From Leptasterias polaris (lineage: Eukaryota > Echinodermata > Asteroidea > Forcipulatida > Asteriidae), in contig JAZGTN010000044.1 of NCBI GenBank assembly GCA_037783415.1, positions 620,001-684,000 of the forward strand: DNA of 64,000 bases, written 5' to 3'. The first letter of the stretch is position 1, and the number at the start of each line of letters is the position of its first letter. This document shows positions 1 to 13,106 of the stretch, in pieces. A program made the translations under genes and the position numbers. The notes beneath the pieces are model-generated. The model ran no database searches and was not told the origin of the DNA. It saw nothing but the letters and a program-made list of their open reading frames with translations.

Positions 1-3000
1 GAATGAATCTATTTAATAGATACGTCCAGTTGTTTGTTCATTCCTCGAATCAATTTATTGATGAATCCTGAACACCTAAAGGAGAAAACCGAGCATCATT
101 GGTGAACACTTTTGTAGTTTTATCATCGACTGTCAATGAAAATGACATGTTCTGTCTGTTTTGTTAATTGGTTAATTGGCCTGTCACATTACTTGTTGTG
201 TGTTTAAGAACACACGGGGGTTGAAACGAAACACTAGTCGAGCCATTCAGTAGCTTAATTTGATCAGTGGAACTGTGGTGCGGAGACGAAGCTAGACATA
301 GCACTGTACCTCGAACCACTCCATAATATTGTGTTTCCTATGAAAGCTTAGTGCTAAATGCTGAGAAATGTATCCAATGATCGAGATCGTTATATGTATG
401 CAAATGTCTTTGTTCCTTCGGGGGGATTGGGGGATGGGATGACGGTGCGGGGGAATGAGGTACAGAATTCAAGCAACTCGTACTTAGGAGGCAATTGCCC
501 CTTCCGTTTGAAAAGCGGCTCAATATTAGGAAAAAACAGTAGAATCTTGGATTGTAAAATAAGGAATTTCATGTTAAAACTTTGAAGAAAATATGTTGAA
601 ATGATAGAATTAAGACAAATGAATGGGTGTATGCAGTGAGGGGGCAAGAGGATGTACGAGGGTAACATGATGTTCAAGGATACCCTGTCTAAAAACTACT
701 TGAAATCAAATTAAGTCATTGGTATCCAATTCCTACATGGTAAGTGCTAGTTATTGTTGCCTGGCAGCTGAGGCCCCGCAGGGTCCAAAACGGGTCCGAC
801 ACATCTCTCTCTCTTTTTTTTCCGTACATTTTTTTTCCCTACTGGTTTTTGTTTTTTCTTTTCGTCTCCTCTTCTCTTTTTCTTGCTTTCCTCTATTTCA
901 ACTGGTGATAATAAACGGCGTTGATACAACCACCCTTTGGAATTGAATGGCCCATCAAATTCCTGACTCGATTTCTCATTTGCGATATTTTGTGACGGCT
1001 GTGAGCGATCGCTTCTTCCTGCCACGTCATACGAAACATTGAGCGAACTCTTCTTCTTCTTTTCCCCCCGTCATCGTCATCTCTCTTTCCCTCAGCCCCC
1101 AATGATGTTAGTGTGGTGAAGAGGCTTCGGTCAGTCACCTCGGGTACCTGGCAAAAAAGGATACTTTGTAGAACACAAAAAGCGTTTATTAACTAAATTG
1201 GAATTGGCAGCTGTGTTGTAAATGAGGAAGGCTGCAAGGTGTGTAGGTGTAGTGCATGGTCATTCTGCGATTCAGGAGTGCTGGCGTTCGTGACTATAGT
1301 GTCAGATAATTTTTCGTTTCAAGTTTCGCTTTAGAGCTTGAGATGATTGATCAATCACTAAGGCCTACTCCCACCTGAGATATATATTAATGATTTTCTC
1401 GTACATGATGGTTTAAAATTTGATGAACTTGTTATTATTTTTTTGAATTTCTATTTGTTTAATTCCATGACTTTTAAACCTTATTCGACTTTGGATAAGG
1501 ATATATCATGACTTCAATTTGGGCAATTAAGTTGTTGTAAAAATCAATGAAAATGTTTATTCATGCATAAAAAAAACACCTATCTTTAAAAAGTATAATG
1601 AATAATATTGTAATGACTAAAGCGTTTTAACATGCATGAGTAATAGCTGTTCATTCTGGTAAAAAATACTTATGTTATCTTTGTTGGAAAAAAGACTAAC
1701 TGTGGTTTAATTTCATTAAACTACAAATGTACTAAAAGACTAAACTGTGGTTTAATTTCATTAAACTACAAGTGAAACTTTTTACAGACAAAGACCTCAT
1801 AAAGGAAAGCTGAAAGCATGAATGAATTTTTGTCTTCAAAAACAACCACTAATGGAAATTCAGCCTTAAGAATTGTATTTAAATGTATACAGGACGTAAA
1901 AATTGACTTTGTGCTAATTTTGTGGGCACCTGTGTCGCGAGGCACATACTTTTGTTTTGATAAGATCATCGAGATATAACTCTCAAAGGTGTAAAGGAAA
2001 CATTTGTGGCCAATATTTGAATTCTCTAGTAGCCTTTAAAGGATTAGTCACTGCACTTCCACAAACATGAATCAGAGCTGATATAATGAAGAATCACCCT
2101 CATTGAGTCACTGGTACTTCGTCATCAATGGTCTCTAATAACCGATACTTTTTTTGAATCAATGGCTTGTAAATCACTTAGTCTGTATACACATTACGAG
2201 GAAGGTTCCATCCATTGCAGTTCATTCGAGAATTGCCAACAGAAGAAAGTAATGCAGCCTTGGACTTGGTGCCTGGACTTTTAATTCGCAAAGTACCTGC
2301 ACTGTGGAGTACCACCGCCCGTCGTAAATTGTTTGTGAACATGGGAATGTTGTTGGTCAGTGTGCTGTGTGATCAGGCAGTGATTTACTAAGTACAGTGA
2401 GTGTTGTAAATAAACAGTTTTGAAGGGTACTATTCCACATTAGAGTCCTGCAATCAAAACTGTCTTGGACTGGCTGGCCTGTTTACATTCATCATAATTA
2501 GTCTTGCAGGGAGTGTGTGTAATTTGCAAGTTTGATTTTTCGCACAGCGGTGCACATGCATTGGAAATTCAAACAGGCTCACGATTCTCAACTGTTTTGC
2601 TATGGAAGTCTTTTCGTTCCGATCTTGACGTGTTTGAATTTGCATCAGTGTTGTATTGAGCATGAATAGCGATTTCCACTATTTCCATTCAAAGAAATTC
2701 TGCCCACATTTTGTTATCCACAGTTGATATATTTCCGGGTGTTAAAACATTCAACATTTTTTTTTCACAAAAAAATAGTTTCAATGTTTTGATTTGCCAA
2801 TGAAATTCAGCACGCGTGAGCATTTCTTAAAGTTGCATTTCATCATGAGGATCCTATACACTTATCTTTATCTCTGGTCATCAAACATACTTGAAACATT
2901 TCTTGAACTTCCATAATTTCTTGGGGAGCATGTCATCTCAAGCAACTGAGCACACATGGGTCACATACAATACTACCATTTGAACCCTCCCTCACCTAAG

Positions 3001-4136
3001 TGAAAAGAAAAAAAATTTGGCCAATTTTCCTTGCCCAAGGAGACTGAGAAGAGACTGCTTTAGGTCTTATAGTCATCCACAAGACACCACCAATAAAACT
3101 GGAGTTCGGAGTGCTACAACAACATAGTTTCCCCCTGTTTATCAATTTATTGTTTGACATCTATTGTGATAATCTTAATTGCAACTATTGGTTGCAAACT
3201 TATATTTTACACAGCTTTGTTTTTGTGCACACTAAGAAATAGTTGTCATCCTTTTATCGTTCTGTTCGGGAGACATTATTGTCTGCCTTAGACCTGAGCT
3301 GCAACTCTGCCCTGACATGCTGTACTCTGAATATCTTCAGACTGCTCAAGATATACCAAACATTTGTCAAATTTCAACTATTTCCAAGCCTTGCCGTTTA
3401 AAGACCTGACTGATCCACATGTAATCAAGTAGTACTTCATTTACCATTCGCTATACAGCTCACCGAATGCAAGAAATAACTGACCATAATTCTCTCAGCT
3501 CATGGAATTTAACGAGGGCAGAAAGCCAAGAATATCAAAGAAAAACCATGCATAGGATTGTCTGTTTGGTTTGAAATTAAGGAGATGTTGATTAATTTCT
3601 TGCTGGAAAGTATTGTCTTGTTATAATAAGCCAGTGGGCTCCAAAGAATATTCAGAATATAGTCATCTTGTAGAAGGTAAAGATCACATGTAGGAGATGA
3701 GTCTAAATGTGTCTGTACTGGGGCACAAAGGCAGCTTGAACTCAGATGACTGGAACGTGTTGCCTCTGTTTCCATATTAATGAATGTGTAGGCCCGTGCT
3801 AGTTGGTGGGATCGTAGCTCAGATCTGCAATTCCAAAAGTCCTCATATGTCATATATGGTCTATATTGCCTTTGAATTTGCCTGTTTGATATTGAAGTTT
3901 TTTTGACTAGACTTCTGAGTTTCTAATGGAAGTGTTTTTTCCTCAGGAAAAAAGGCCTGGATCCTGTGGGAGTGAAATTCCAGGCCCACTGTCTTATTCA
4001 TCCCTGTAAGGAAATCCTAGCCATATCTTTCTTTATTTCAGCAGGTGAAAAAGGAATCTGATTAATAACATTGGTGTAATGGATAGTTGCAATATTTTCA
4101 TGTCACTTTGTTTTGTTCTCCTCTTGTTTTACACAG
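1..4136 (+). other. mbnl: Intron upstream of the first visible MBNL exon
   Basis: No exon is recognisable here. The first exon seen starts in the middle of zinc finger 2 in phase 0, so this stretch should be the 3' part of the intron that follows the exon with finger 1 and the first half of finger 2. That exon is not in the window. The stretch is AT-rich, with a pyrimidine-rich patch near 800-900 and a short tandem duplication at 1691-1776. Short ORFs here show no family signature. An alternative promoter or a 5' UTR exon cannot be excluded. Confidence 0.6.
1691..1776. repeat. Two-copy tandem repeat, about 43-46 bp
   Basis: The segment AAAGACTAA(A)CTGTGG with the following TTTAATTTCATTAAACTACAA occurs twice head to tail with few differences. 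Each unit contains a small inverted repeat (GTTTAAT / ATTAAAC). It is intronic and no function is evident. Confidence 0.8.
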
Positions 4137-4355
4137 GGTCGCTGCACTAGAGAAGATTGCAAATACCTTCATCCGCCGCCACACCTCAAAACGCAACTCG
4201 AGATTAACGGCAAGCACAGCATCGCAGCCCAGAAGATGCTGCAAAACTTTCACAATCAGCAGCTGCAGTTGCAAGCAGCAGCTGCAGCCAGCATGCAGTT
4301 ACATCAACCTGGCGCCACTATCTTGCCGTCACACCAGGCGCTGTCAAACTCACTG
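4137..4355 (+). CDS. mbnl: MBNL exon: C-terminal half of CCCH zinc finger 2 plus Q/A-rich linker
   Basis: This 73-codon exon is phase 0 at both ends. It is bounded by a pyrimidine tract with acacag and by the donor CTG|gtaaga. It opens with GRCTREDCKYLHPPPHL, which is the second half of muscleblind finger 2 (C-X4-C-X3-H visible; the first Cys is in the upstream exon), followed by the family's KTQLEING motif. The rest is a Q- and A-rich linker. Vertebrate MBNL genes split finger 2 at this same place, just before GRC. MBNL fingers bind YGCY motifs in pre-mRNA to control alternative splicing, and this finger is half of the first tandem pair. The ATG codons within the exon are not starts. Confidence 0.95.
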
Positions 4356-6642
4356 GTAAGACTGCACTTTGGACAATTTCCTCCTGCCTAAAACTTTCTC
4401 TTAAGAATTCATTTATCACCACTTTCTTTGATCACTTCAATACTGCATTACACAGTAGCTCCGGCTTTGTTCATGCAAAAATCAAGTGTGGTTAAATGTA
4501 CTGAATATTTGTTTGCAAAAAGTAGTAAATGGCTTGACGTTTCGACCCTTGCAGAGTCTTTCTTGAAAGCTGAAATATTTATTTGAGAAACTGACTTTGT
4601 TTGAAATTTGAACCATCCACAGGGGTTTCTAATATAGTTGATAATAAAGTATCTGGATCAAATAAGTCTTCAAAACAGCCATTTCTCCGAAATTGGATCT
4701 TGTTTTGTGATGTTGAAATCAAAGTGCTATAATGTATGTGCTTTTTTCTTCTTGCATTCCCTTGTGGACTAATGCTATTCTAACAGAGTGAAAGAAGTAA
4801 AGCGTTCATGAAATACTGTACTGAAAATAAATCTACTCCCTTGGTGTTTAAAAAGCCAAAACATATTGTTGTGCGGGTTGAAATAGATTTGCAACAGTAT
4901 ATGTTAGAAACTGATTCTGAAATGTATAAGGAATTACATGAATCATGTCTCATGTTATTAATTCTTTCAGTGCCCGCTATTTTTTACATTTTGAACCTAA
5001 ATGCCCAGCTTTTTGAGCTTTTTCAAAATTTTGTAGTTGAATAAAAAAAGTCTTTCTCAACGAACAAAATGTGTCTTGCTGATTTGTAATGCCTTGGTAC
5101 ATCCCAAAGCCAATAGTATTTCTTGAGTGATAATGCCCTTTTGTGAAGACATGTACATTATGGGTCGTGCATCTACGATTCACAACATTTTTTAGTACAA
5201 AAAATAGATCGTACATGTACGATAATGGCACTTTCAGAATACATCAAATAAATCGTACATGTATACAACCTTGGCACTGAAAGAGTTAAAAATGACATTA
5301 CCGTCAAATTGAAATCCTGATGGTAAGAGATTATGCACATTCCTTTAATTTTGGTCATTTCATCAACATTTTTTATCCAAAGAAGCCACACAATCTGTAA
5401 AACATAGCAGTTATTTGTGTTGCATCTTTTAAACATTTTGGCGACGAAATCACAAATGCTGTTGGCGTAGTTTAGGTTTTGTTCAAACTAACCATAACAA
5501 AGTCTGATAATTTGACAAACTAACTCAGTTTTTAGCACTGCATTTGAAACCGATTTAGTAAACTAAATCACAAGCTTGTTTCATGCAAATCATGCCTTAC
5601 ACAATACCTGGCTATTTGTAGAAGTTGGATTAAACCTGATCAACTAAAACCTATCAAAGTCTTGGCTAGTGTTGAATTCAGCCGAGCAATGACGCTTTGC
5701 ACAAGGCCAAGATGAACAATTCTTCTCATTTATTTTAGTTGATGTGTTTTAGAAGAGATGAATGCTCAGTGCTTTGGAGTCCTGCAGTAAAACAAAACAA
5801 TGAAAATTCATTTGTAGATATTACCCTGCTGTCCCTGAGTCCAGTGGTTTGGTGAGGGATCCTTATTTATAGTTACAGTCACTTTACCAGACAACAGGAG
5901 CGCATTTAAAAATGAAAACAGATACATATATTATATAGAACTGCTGACTACACAATTTTCTACTAATCCAAGTAATTTTTAAAACACCTACAAACTGGAT
6001 GCAGAAAGCGCTGCAAATATGGTACATAACTTATTGCAAACCACTGCTTTCAAATGTTTTCACATCAATGCAAATTTTCATCCAAGTGCAACATTTACTT
6101 CATGAAAAACAACATTGTGTTTAAATATTGAGAGCAGTGCTACAGCATGAGACTTGAGGGCCTTGATTTGAGCAAAGAAAAATGACCTGATCAACACAGT
6201 CCCTTAGAAACCCGCACTATTTGCCAAATTGCATCTTCATCATTCAGAAGATTGACCAAACGTACGTTATCTCCAATAAGAAAAACTATTTAGTTTTAAC
6301 GGATAATAAAGAAACATGTCTTGATGTAAAGGCAAGTCTTGGGGAAGAATTTAGTAAAGGTCCACTAAAGTAAGCAGACACTTTCAAATTGATGGATTTT
6401 GTTTTTTAGAGTGTTTAATTTTTGGCAACAAAATGTTGACCGAATCTGTTAGTGTGTGTTTCTGTGTAATTACTAACACAGGCTAATTCAAAGCAAATTG
6501 TAAATTTTGATCAGCAAATTTTGAATCTTGTGTTGCATTTTGCTTTACAAACAAACCCCTTCCCCGCTTTAAAGACATTGCCCTGTGTCTTTCCATTCTC
6601 CCCCTATTGACACCCCACAACCCTCTGTCTTTCTCGGCATAG
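4356..6642 (+). other. mbnl: Intron without recognisable features
   Basis: AT-rich intron between the finger 2 exon and the candidate 81-nt cassette exon. It becomes pyrimidine-rich in its last 90 bases. I see no interspersed repeat, RNA gene or conserved coding stretch. Confidence 0.6.
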
Positions 6643-6723
6643 GAGTTGGTTGGGGGTTGTCCGTCATACCCGTACGACATGGGACGCTACAACGCCAGCT
6701 GCACTAGATGCCTACAGTCAGAG
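6643..6723 (+). CDS. mbnl: Candidate 81-nt cassette exon in the MBNL linker
   Basis: Twenty-seven open codons, phase 0/0, lie between a long pyrimidine-rich tract ending cggcatag and the donor GAG|gtagga. The peptide includes PSYPYDMGRYNASC and CTRCLQSE and carries three Cys. It fits between the phase-0 exons at 4137 and 16251 without shifting the frame, so it can be included or skipped. Base composition is clearly more GC-rich than the flanking intron, as for the other exons. I know no counterpart in vertebrate MBNL, and the Cys spacing is not a CCCH finger. It rests on splice signals, symmetry and composition only. Confidence 0.55.
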
Positions 6724-7920
6724 GTAGGAACAATCAAAACACTGAGCCTGCTGTGCCACTTGGCATTTCCAACAAGTTTTGTGTCCAGGCTGGGCTGCTG
6801 CAAGAGCTGGGAATATCTCTTGGTTTTACTTGTTTATGTAGGAAGTACTTTTCCAAAGTTTGGAATATTAATCTTGCTTGTGTCAAAGGCTACACAACTT
6901 TCAAGCATTATTTTCATGATACCACAAGAAATTTTCAATTGATTGAGTTCATCATGTAAAGTTAAAAAATCTAACTAATTGTTCTTTCTGAAACTAATTA
7001 GACATTTTTCAAGTTTAAAATCATTTGAAGTTAGACCAACAGCAAAGCAATAGACAAAAAGTGTTTGTTGAAAAGAAAGAATTGTTTTGTTCACTTTGTT
7101 CTCTGATTCCTGTAGCATAAAACTGGGGGGTGGGTTTTGTGTGTTTTTTATTCTTATTCTGAAACAAATTGATGTCTGTGTAGCCAAGAGATATTGCCCT
7201 TATTTATTGCAGTGTAATTTTGCTGTGAAAATGCTCCAAGCTTGAGAAAGCTGATCCTTACTGGACCTTGGTCCTTCAAACCCCAACCCCCTCCCTCACT
7301 CCTCCTCCTTCCCTCACTCCTCCTCCTTCCCTGTCACACAAATGTTTTTTGTCTAAAAAAATGTTGAATTATTATGTTGTTGAAAACTTTAGAGAAAAAA
7401 TGTAGAGAGCTGCTAATCTGAATATTAGCTAATAATTGTTGCTAAGCTAAGCTTGTTCAGACAAGAACCAAACTGCCTGATTTGTATGAAAATAAAACCA
7501 GTCACCAGCTTTATTTTATTTTATTTTGTCCTGAAATGCCTCATTGATATATAATATTGATCAGACATTTCAGTATTCAGCTAAATTATTTCTTAATAGT
7601 TGGGCCATTGCATACCAGACAGTGACTGCATTATTTGTTCAAAGCCAAGGTATTGTCATGGAGTTTTTCAAACAAGGATTTATAAAAGAAGAAGTAGGCC
7701 TACATCTTGATAAGACGTACCCCTGTTCTGTGGACAGACTAACCACACATCCAATCCTGTTGCAAGGCAGTAAGCCAGCGTATGATATAAAAACAAGAAC
7801 AATCTGGAATAAACAATTGAAAGATTGAAACCATCTTTGGTGGGATTGGAACTGTATTCCATGACTAATTTAAAATCAGTACCTGTGAGATTCCAACATA
7901 TTACCCAATGGAGTCTAAAC

Positions 7921-8258
7921 GGCCAGCTGGCTAGGGTGGCTTGTGCATAAAACACTCGCCTCTCACCACTGCGGCTCTGGTTTGATTCCCTGCAAAGGCC
8001 ATATGTGAGTAGAGTTGTGCATTGGTTCTCTATGCCATGAGGGTTTTCTCCTGACCCTCTGGTTGTCCTCCCTCCGGAAATATCAAACGCTTTCAATCTC
8101 AGGCTGTGCTCTGTGGTCATATGGGTCGATGCGGCTGGCTGCCAAAGGTGCCATTGCATGCCTGCGGCTCAAACACGTCGCAGACGCATCCTTCGCAATT
8201 CAGCGCTTCAGTTACCAGTCAGGATGATTAGCCTCCCAAATTGTTATTGTTATTATTA
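7921..8258 (+). mobile_element. tRNA-derived SINE
   Basis: A pol III A-box-like segment (GGCTAGGGTGGC) and a B-box-like GGTTTGATTCCC at 7979-7990 form a tRNA-like head. A tRNA-unrelated body follows, and the element ends in a TTGTTATTGTTATTATTA tail. This layout of head, body and simple-repeat tail is typical of a SINE. The long minus-strand ORF across it is incidental. Confidence 0.65.
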
Positions 8259-9589
8259 AATGTTTGGTTTGAAACTGCATGGCTTTTTATGTAACGTTTT
8301 GTTGTAACTGTGATGATTTGTTAGTGTCCATACAGTTTTAACAAATTTATTATTTTTTTTTCTTGCGTTCATTCCAGTGCTATTTTGTCCCCTCCTCTGT
8401 ATTCTGTAGGCTTACGACATCTTAAAAGGTTTTAAACATTTTGATAAACATTTTTGGGGGGAGGGGGGGGGTTTGTTTCGGGGTTGTTGTTGTTGTTTTG
8501 GGTTTTTTCCAACCCCCCGGGGCCCACAATTAATTTCAGAAAAAAATTAGAGAAAACAGCAGGGGGAAGTTAGGAGGTTTTTATTTGTAGTTTTATTTAT
8601 TTTCAATTTACAAGGGTGAGTTAGAGTCTATAAATCCTTCAGATGCTTTCATCACTGTAGATCTTTATCTTAGAGCAGCCATTTTGTTTTTCTTCAATGC
8701 GAACCCATATAAATCAAGGCTTGAAAGAAGCGGGGAAATGAAATTTGTGTGTCTGCTTTAGGAAACATAGCCAACAAGATGAATTGTTCTACAACGTTTC
8801 AAAGGACTGTTTAGTTTAAATCCATCTAGAAAATACATTGTCCAGAATCAAATATATAAAAGGGACCTTGCTTGACCGTTGAGGTAAAAGGAGCAGTCAT
8901 TAATGTCCTCTCAGTAGTCATATTTACCAACTGAGCATTGAAAAGATTTGAGTAACTGGCAACAAATTATTATAAAAAGGAAGACAAAAATAGTAGGCAC
9001 TTGAACATTGCTTTTACATGCAAGCAAATACTAGCATAGAGACAACCACCAGCTACTTCACCCATGTAGAAAAAACTAACGTATTTTTTGAAAAAGTTCT
9101 GCTGCTTTGTTTTTATCAAAGCTGCTGGTATTCAATTAAGCATTCCTGAGCTGTAAACAAAGCAATTAAATGCTGGGAAATATTAATGTTTGTTATTGTT
9201 ATACTTTCTTGTTTTGATTGAGTGTTTCAAATTTTTACCAAAATAAAATACTGCTCAGATGGAAATCTTTCCTGGAATTTTTAAAAATATTATTTCATTT
9301 GTTTATTTTATACATGGACATGAGATAATGTCTGGATGCCAACAACAGTTCACTTTTAGTTTTTAATTAACTACCACTTATTATTGACAGATTTTTTTTA
9401 CGCAATACCTCAAATGAAAGCTTACTGGTATTACTTCAGTTAATCTTTAATAATAGCTAATTGAAACTGAAACATCAATTTGGGGGTCAAATCAGCATCG
9501 TTAATGTGGTGTGGCCGTCTTGTTTGTCATCCATTCAAATAACTGTTACTGAACCGAGGCTAAACAAATATGCAGTCAGGAAAGACAAC

Positions 9590-9713
9590 ACCATCTTTAA
9601 CCACTTCTTGTCGTATGACGTGTACATACATGCAAGATATTACTGGATAGATCTATCCAGTAATATCTTGCATGTATGTACACGTCATACGACAAGAAGT
9701 GGTTAAAGATGGT
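9590..9713. repeat. Perfect 124-bp palindrome without spacer
   Basis: Two 62-base arms are exact reverse complements, meeting at the centre of AGATCT (between 9651 and 9652). The outer ends read ACCATCTTTAACC and GGTTAAAGATGGT. Homology stops sharply outside both arms. A transcript would fold into a 62-bp hairpin. Confidence 0.97.
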
Positions 9714-11047
9714 TAACGTTTGTATACGACCGGAACCAACTTTGTGGAGTGTCCTATTTTGGGTGTGGTCAGTTGACTAGCTGACTTGTATACATGCCCC
9801 TCTGACAGTCAGTTGTGTAGCATGCACAGACTTCAGTTTCCCTGTTCAAAAAGAGACAAGGGGTACTGGAATTCATGCTCCAAATCTCCCTTTTCCGGGA
9901 GTTATTGTGTAAACCCTGACTCCAGAGCTTTGTCTGTTTGTAGTACAAACGAGGATTACAGGAGATCTATAGGCTGCAACCTCTGTGTTTTTCATTGTAG
10001 TTGGTACATGGGAGGCAAGTCAAATAATCAAGCATACCATGGCAGATTATTGGCCTTGGTTTACAGCTAGGGTCGGGCCTATTCATGTTAAATACATTAC
10101 AAAATTTCCTGTCAAAAGAGAACATAAAATACTGGGATTTAATACTGGGTTTTGTTTTGGGTTTTTTTACCTTTGACTTCCTGTAATCGATATGTTTTGT
10201 TGTCCATGTTCTATAAAAGGCCCAATGTTTAACAGAACTAAAACACATCATGAGAAATATTTCTATGCTGCATTTGCAAACATCCTTCAATCTTTTTTTC
10301 AAGCAAAACCCATGGTTTGAAGGGATGTACAGCATCAGCAACAACATGTTCTAAAAAACAAAATTCTGTGAAAAGTTTGAAAAATGGGAAGAGTATCATT
10401 TGATCTCCAGAAAAAAATTCATTTAGAATAGGACTTCATGGTGGTCTCATTCCCAGTGTATTCACAACCAAATAATTAGTTAATGATTTCTATTGTACCA
10501 GCAAGGAGTGAGACTTTGTTCTATTCCAGGTTTTTAAGTTACCTTGATTTCATTTGAGAAAAACATAATGGTTATTTTATTCTAACTGTCTTAAATGAAA
10601 GTGTTATTTTAACTAGATAAGCAAGGTCATATGGGTAGGGTCACAGATTGATAGTTTGTTCAAAAGCAACAATCCAATGTTGATCTTTGTTGGTCTTTGT
10701 TTCACTATCAAAATACTTTGTCCTTTTGTTAGTGCTCTAAATTTCAATGAGAACAGTTTCAGTTTGGCCTAGTTATAAATATGCTAGACTGTTTTATTCT
10801 CATCGAACCATTTCCTGTTTCCTTGTCAGTAAACTTTAGGTTATTTCCTCTTTATTAATGCTCAGAAAAAATAGAATTAGCTGATTGCAAACTTGTTACC
10901 AACCAAAATTACGTGTAAAATTGTTAACAAAGTGACATTTCAAACCTGACAGTCTTTCTCAAATGCTAAATGACAAGGCAGCACACTAATAAACATACAG
11001 GTATATTAATGTGGTACATTTTCAAGAAGGGAAAGAAGTGACTGTTT

Positions 11048-11120
11048 GATAAGAGGTAGCTCAGTTGATAGAGCATGGCACGCTAATCCGGAGGTCTTTG
11101 GTTCAAATCCCACTCTAGTT
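11048..11120 (+). mobile_element. tRNA-like sequence, probably a SINE head or tRNA pseudogene
   Basis: It has a good A box (TAGCTCAGTTG at 11057) and a B box (GGTTCAAATCC at 11100-11110) at normal spacing. The D arm GCTCAGTTGATAGAGC is intact. The anticodon stem does not pair well and no clean acceptor stem closes it, so a working tRNA is unlikely. Confidence 0.5.
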
Positions 11121-12591
11121 AATTTTTCTTTGTTCAGCCCCAAAAAGAAGTTTACATTTTTAATTGTAGAAGTTTTTTAATTTATTGTTAAGGTTTTATT
11201 TTCTCCCAGTGATCATTTACATTGGATTCTTTCATTTACTTGTTTTTGTTTGCTTGGCATGTTAAATGTATGCACGTGCTTGTCCATTTGCCCATTTGTA
11301 TTGCACAGTCTGCTAAGAGTTGACTGAATCTGTACATATTTATCAACGTATCCTTTTATGGAGAGTGGTGGAGAATGCCTGCAGCAACGAGAGCATATAA
11401 ACTACAAATTGTTCGATAGTTCTCTCTTTTTTTCCCTCTCATGGGTAGTAAATTTCACTGAGAAAGGAAACGAGTCCTGAATGCAGAGCAGCATTCATCA
11501 CAAGTGGTTGTATTTCTGCCATCAGAGGCAACGACCACTCTGACGATACGGAGAGACTATGCACAGGTTAAAACATTTGCATCAGTGAGCCTAGACACTC
11601 AAAGTCTCGGTCAGAACACCGGCGAGATAAGAGCCCATCTTATTATAGAGTTAATTTCCAAGCTTGATCCACTTAACGACAAAAGGCCTATATCATTACC
11701 CGACGCTACTGTGAGTGAGTGAGAGAAGGAGAGTAGAGAAAAGGAAAAAAGTGTAATTTTCTCTGCTACGATATACAAAATTGCCTTTCCTTCACCTGCA
11801 GACAAAAGAAAGCTGAATTAATTATGACGGCAACGTGGAATCCCATTCCAGCCATTGAACTCCGATAACCCTGCAGACTTGCGGGGGCGCAATCAATCAC
11901 GTGGTGAACCCTTGGTTTTTGCTTTTCCTTGTCTTTCTTTCTCTCATTGAGAATTTACTTGTGGTTAGGGGCCTGAGTCATAGCACTACAGACTGTGTGT
12001 CAAGTATACATCTTTCATCATTTACAGAACTAAATGCCCCGCACTTCAGCGTTCCACTTTGGAGACTCGACTGCTTCTCTTTCTTCCTTCAAGACCTGGC
12101 AGTTTATTGCGGTCGTCTTGGGTTTATTTCCACAAATGGACGATGCTTTCGTGGTATTCCTCTCTTCCCCCATCTCTCTTTCTCTTCTTCCCGTGCTCTC
12201 GCAGTGGGTCTAGAAGTGTTTACTCTCAGTCTGAGCAGGGGAATAACAAAACTGGCACGAGTTCGCTTTACATAATGCCCTGCTGCGTATGCATGGGAGA
12301 CTTGCAGATGTTGGGAGTTGTGAGATGCGTGGTCTAAGAAAAAATAAGGTCTAGAATTCTGTGTGTCTGCACTGCAAGAGTTCACTCGCAATCGATATGG
12401 AAGCGTTAAGGTCCTGACAGGAGACTGTCTGGACATTGTGGTCTAAAGTTTTAAAAATCATTACCGAAAGGAACATTTACTTGGGTATATGAACAGAGCG
12501 TTATGAGGTTTGTAACGTTGGGATTCAAATGATGGATCCATGTTGGATAAAAAACAATATTAAGTTTAGTTTTGCCCTACACCAATATTAT

Positions 12592-12619
12592 AGATAGAGA
12601 GATAGATAGATAGATAGAG
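12592..12619. repeat. GATA microsatellite
   Basis: Short run of GATA units, with one GAGA interruption. Confidence 0.9.
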
Positions 12620-12699
12620 GAAAGCGAGAGATTTCTGGTCCTGCAGAAAACTTTCCGAAGACAACTTTGAAGAGAATTGAACCTGCATTCTAGAGCATT

Positions 12700-12721
12700 C
12701 CCCCCCCCCCCCCCCACCCCC
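12700..12721. repeat. Poly-C tract
   Basis: Homopolymeric C run interrupted near its end by one A. A similar run lies at about 21727-21740. Lengths of such runs are error-prone in assemblies. Confidence 0.9.
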
Positions 12722-12860
12722 GTTCGGTGAGAGGCCGGGGGTGCTGCAGTCTTCGTCTTCCCACCTCCCCCATGATGAGAGCCGAGGTCAGGTGCTGTTT
12801 GTTTAATTTTTAAATAAAGACTCCCAATTTTTCAACCATAAAAGCATGTTTGATTCTGAT

Positions 12861-13106
12861 AAGGGATCAGGTTGGCTCAGTGGCTTCTTTCCCTGCCTTT
12901 CAACTCTGTGGACCTGGTTCGAATCCCACCTCAGACTGGAGCCATGCATGTGGATTGGTTTTTCAGTCCCCACCTGATTGTGTGGGTTTTTCCCATTTGG
13001 GTTTTCCTCCCACATCTAAAACTGAACATTTCTTCCTGTTTCTTATTCATCCTGTTGTTGGCCCTAATTGTAATGTTGGGTGTGTAATAAATAAATAAAT
13101 GAAAAA
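12861..13106 (+). mobile_element. tRNA-derived SINE with AATA-repeat tail
   Basis: A tRNA-like head with A box TTGGCTCAGTGGC (12872) and a near-perfect B box GGTTCGAATCC (12916-12926) is followed by about 150 bp of unrelated body. It ends TAATAAATAAATAAATG. The well-kept B box suggests a fairly young insertion. The overlapping ORFs on both strands are incidental. Confidence 0.8.

Noticed and set aside
7680..8159. 159-codon minus-strand ORF
   Set aside because: Most of it lies antisense to the SINE at 7921-8258; no protein family recognised.
11048..11120. Functional tRNA gene
   Set aside because: A and B boxes are good, but the anticodon and acceptor stems do not pair; a SINE head or pseudogene fits better.
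11340..12430. Internal promoter and alternative first exon
   Set aside because: TATA-like and E-box words occur and the region is less AT-rich, but no coding start with a phase-matching donor into a known exon was found.
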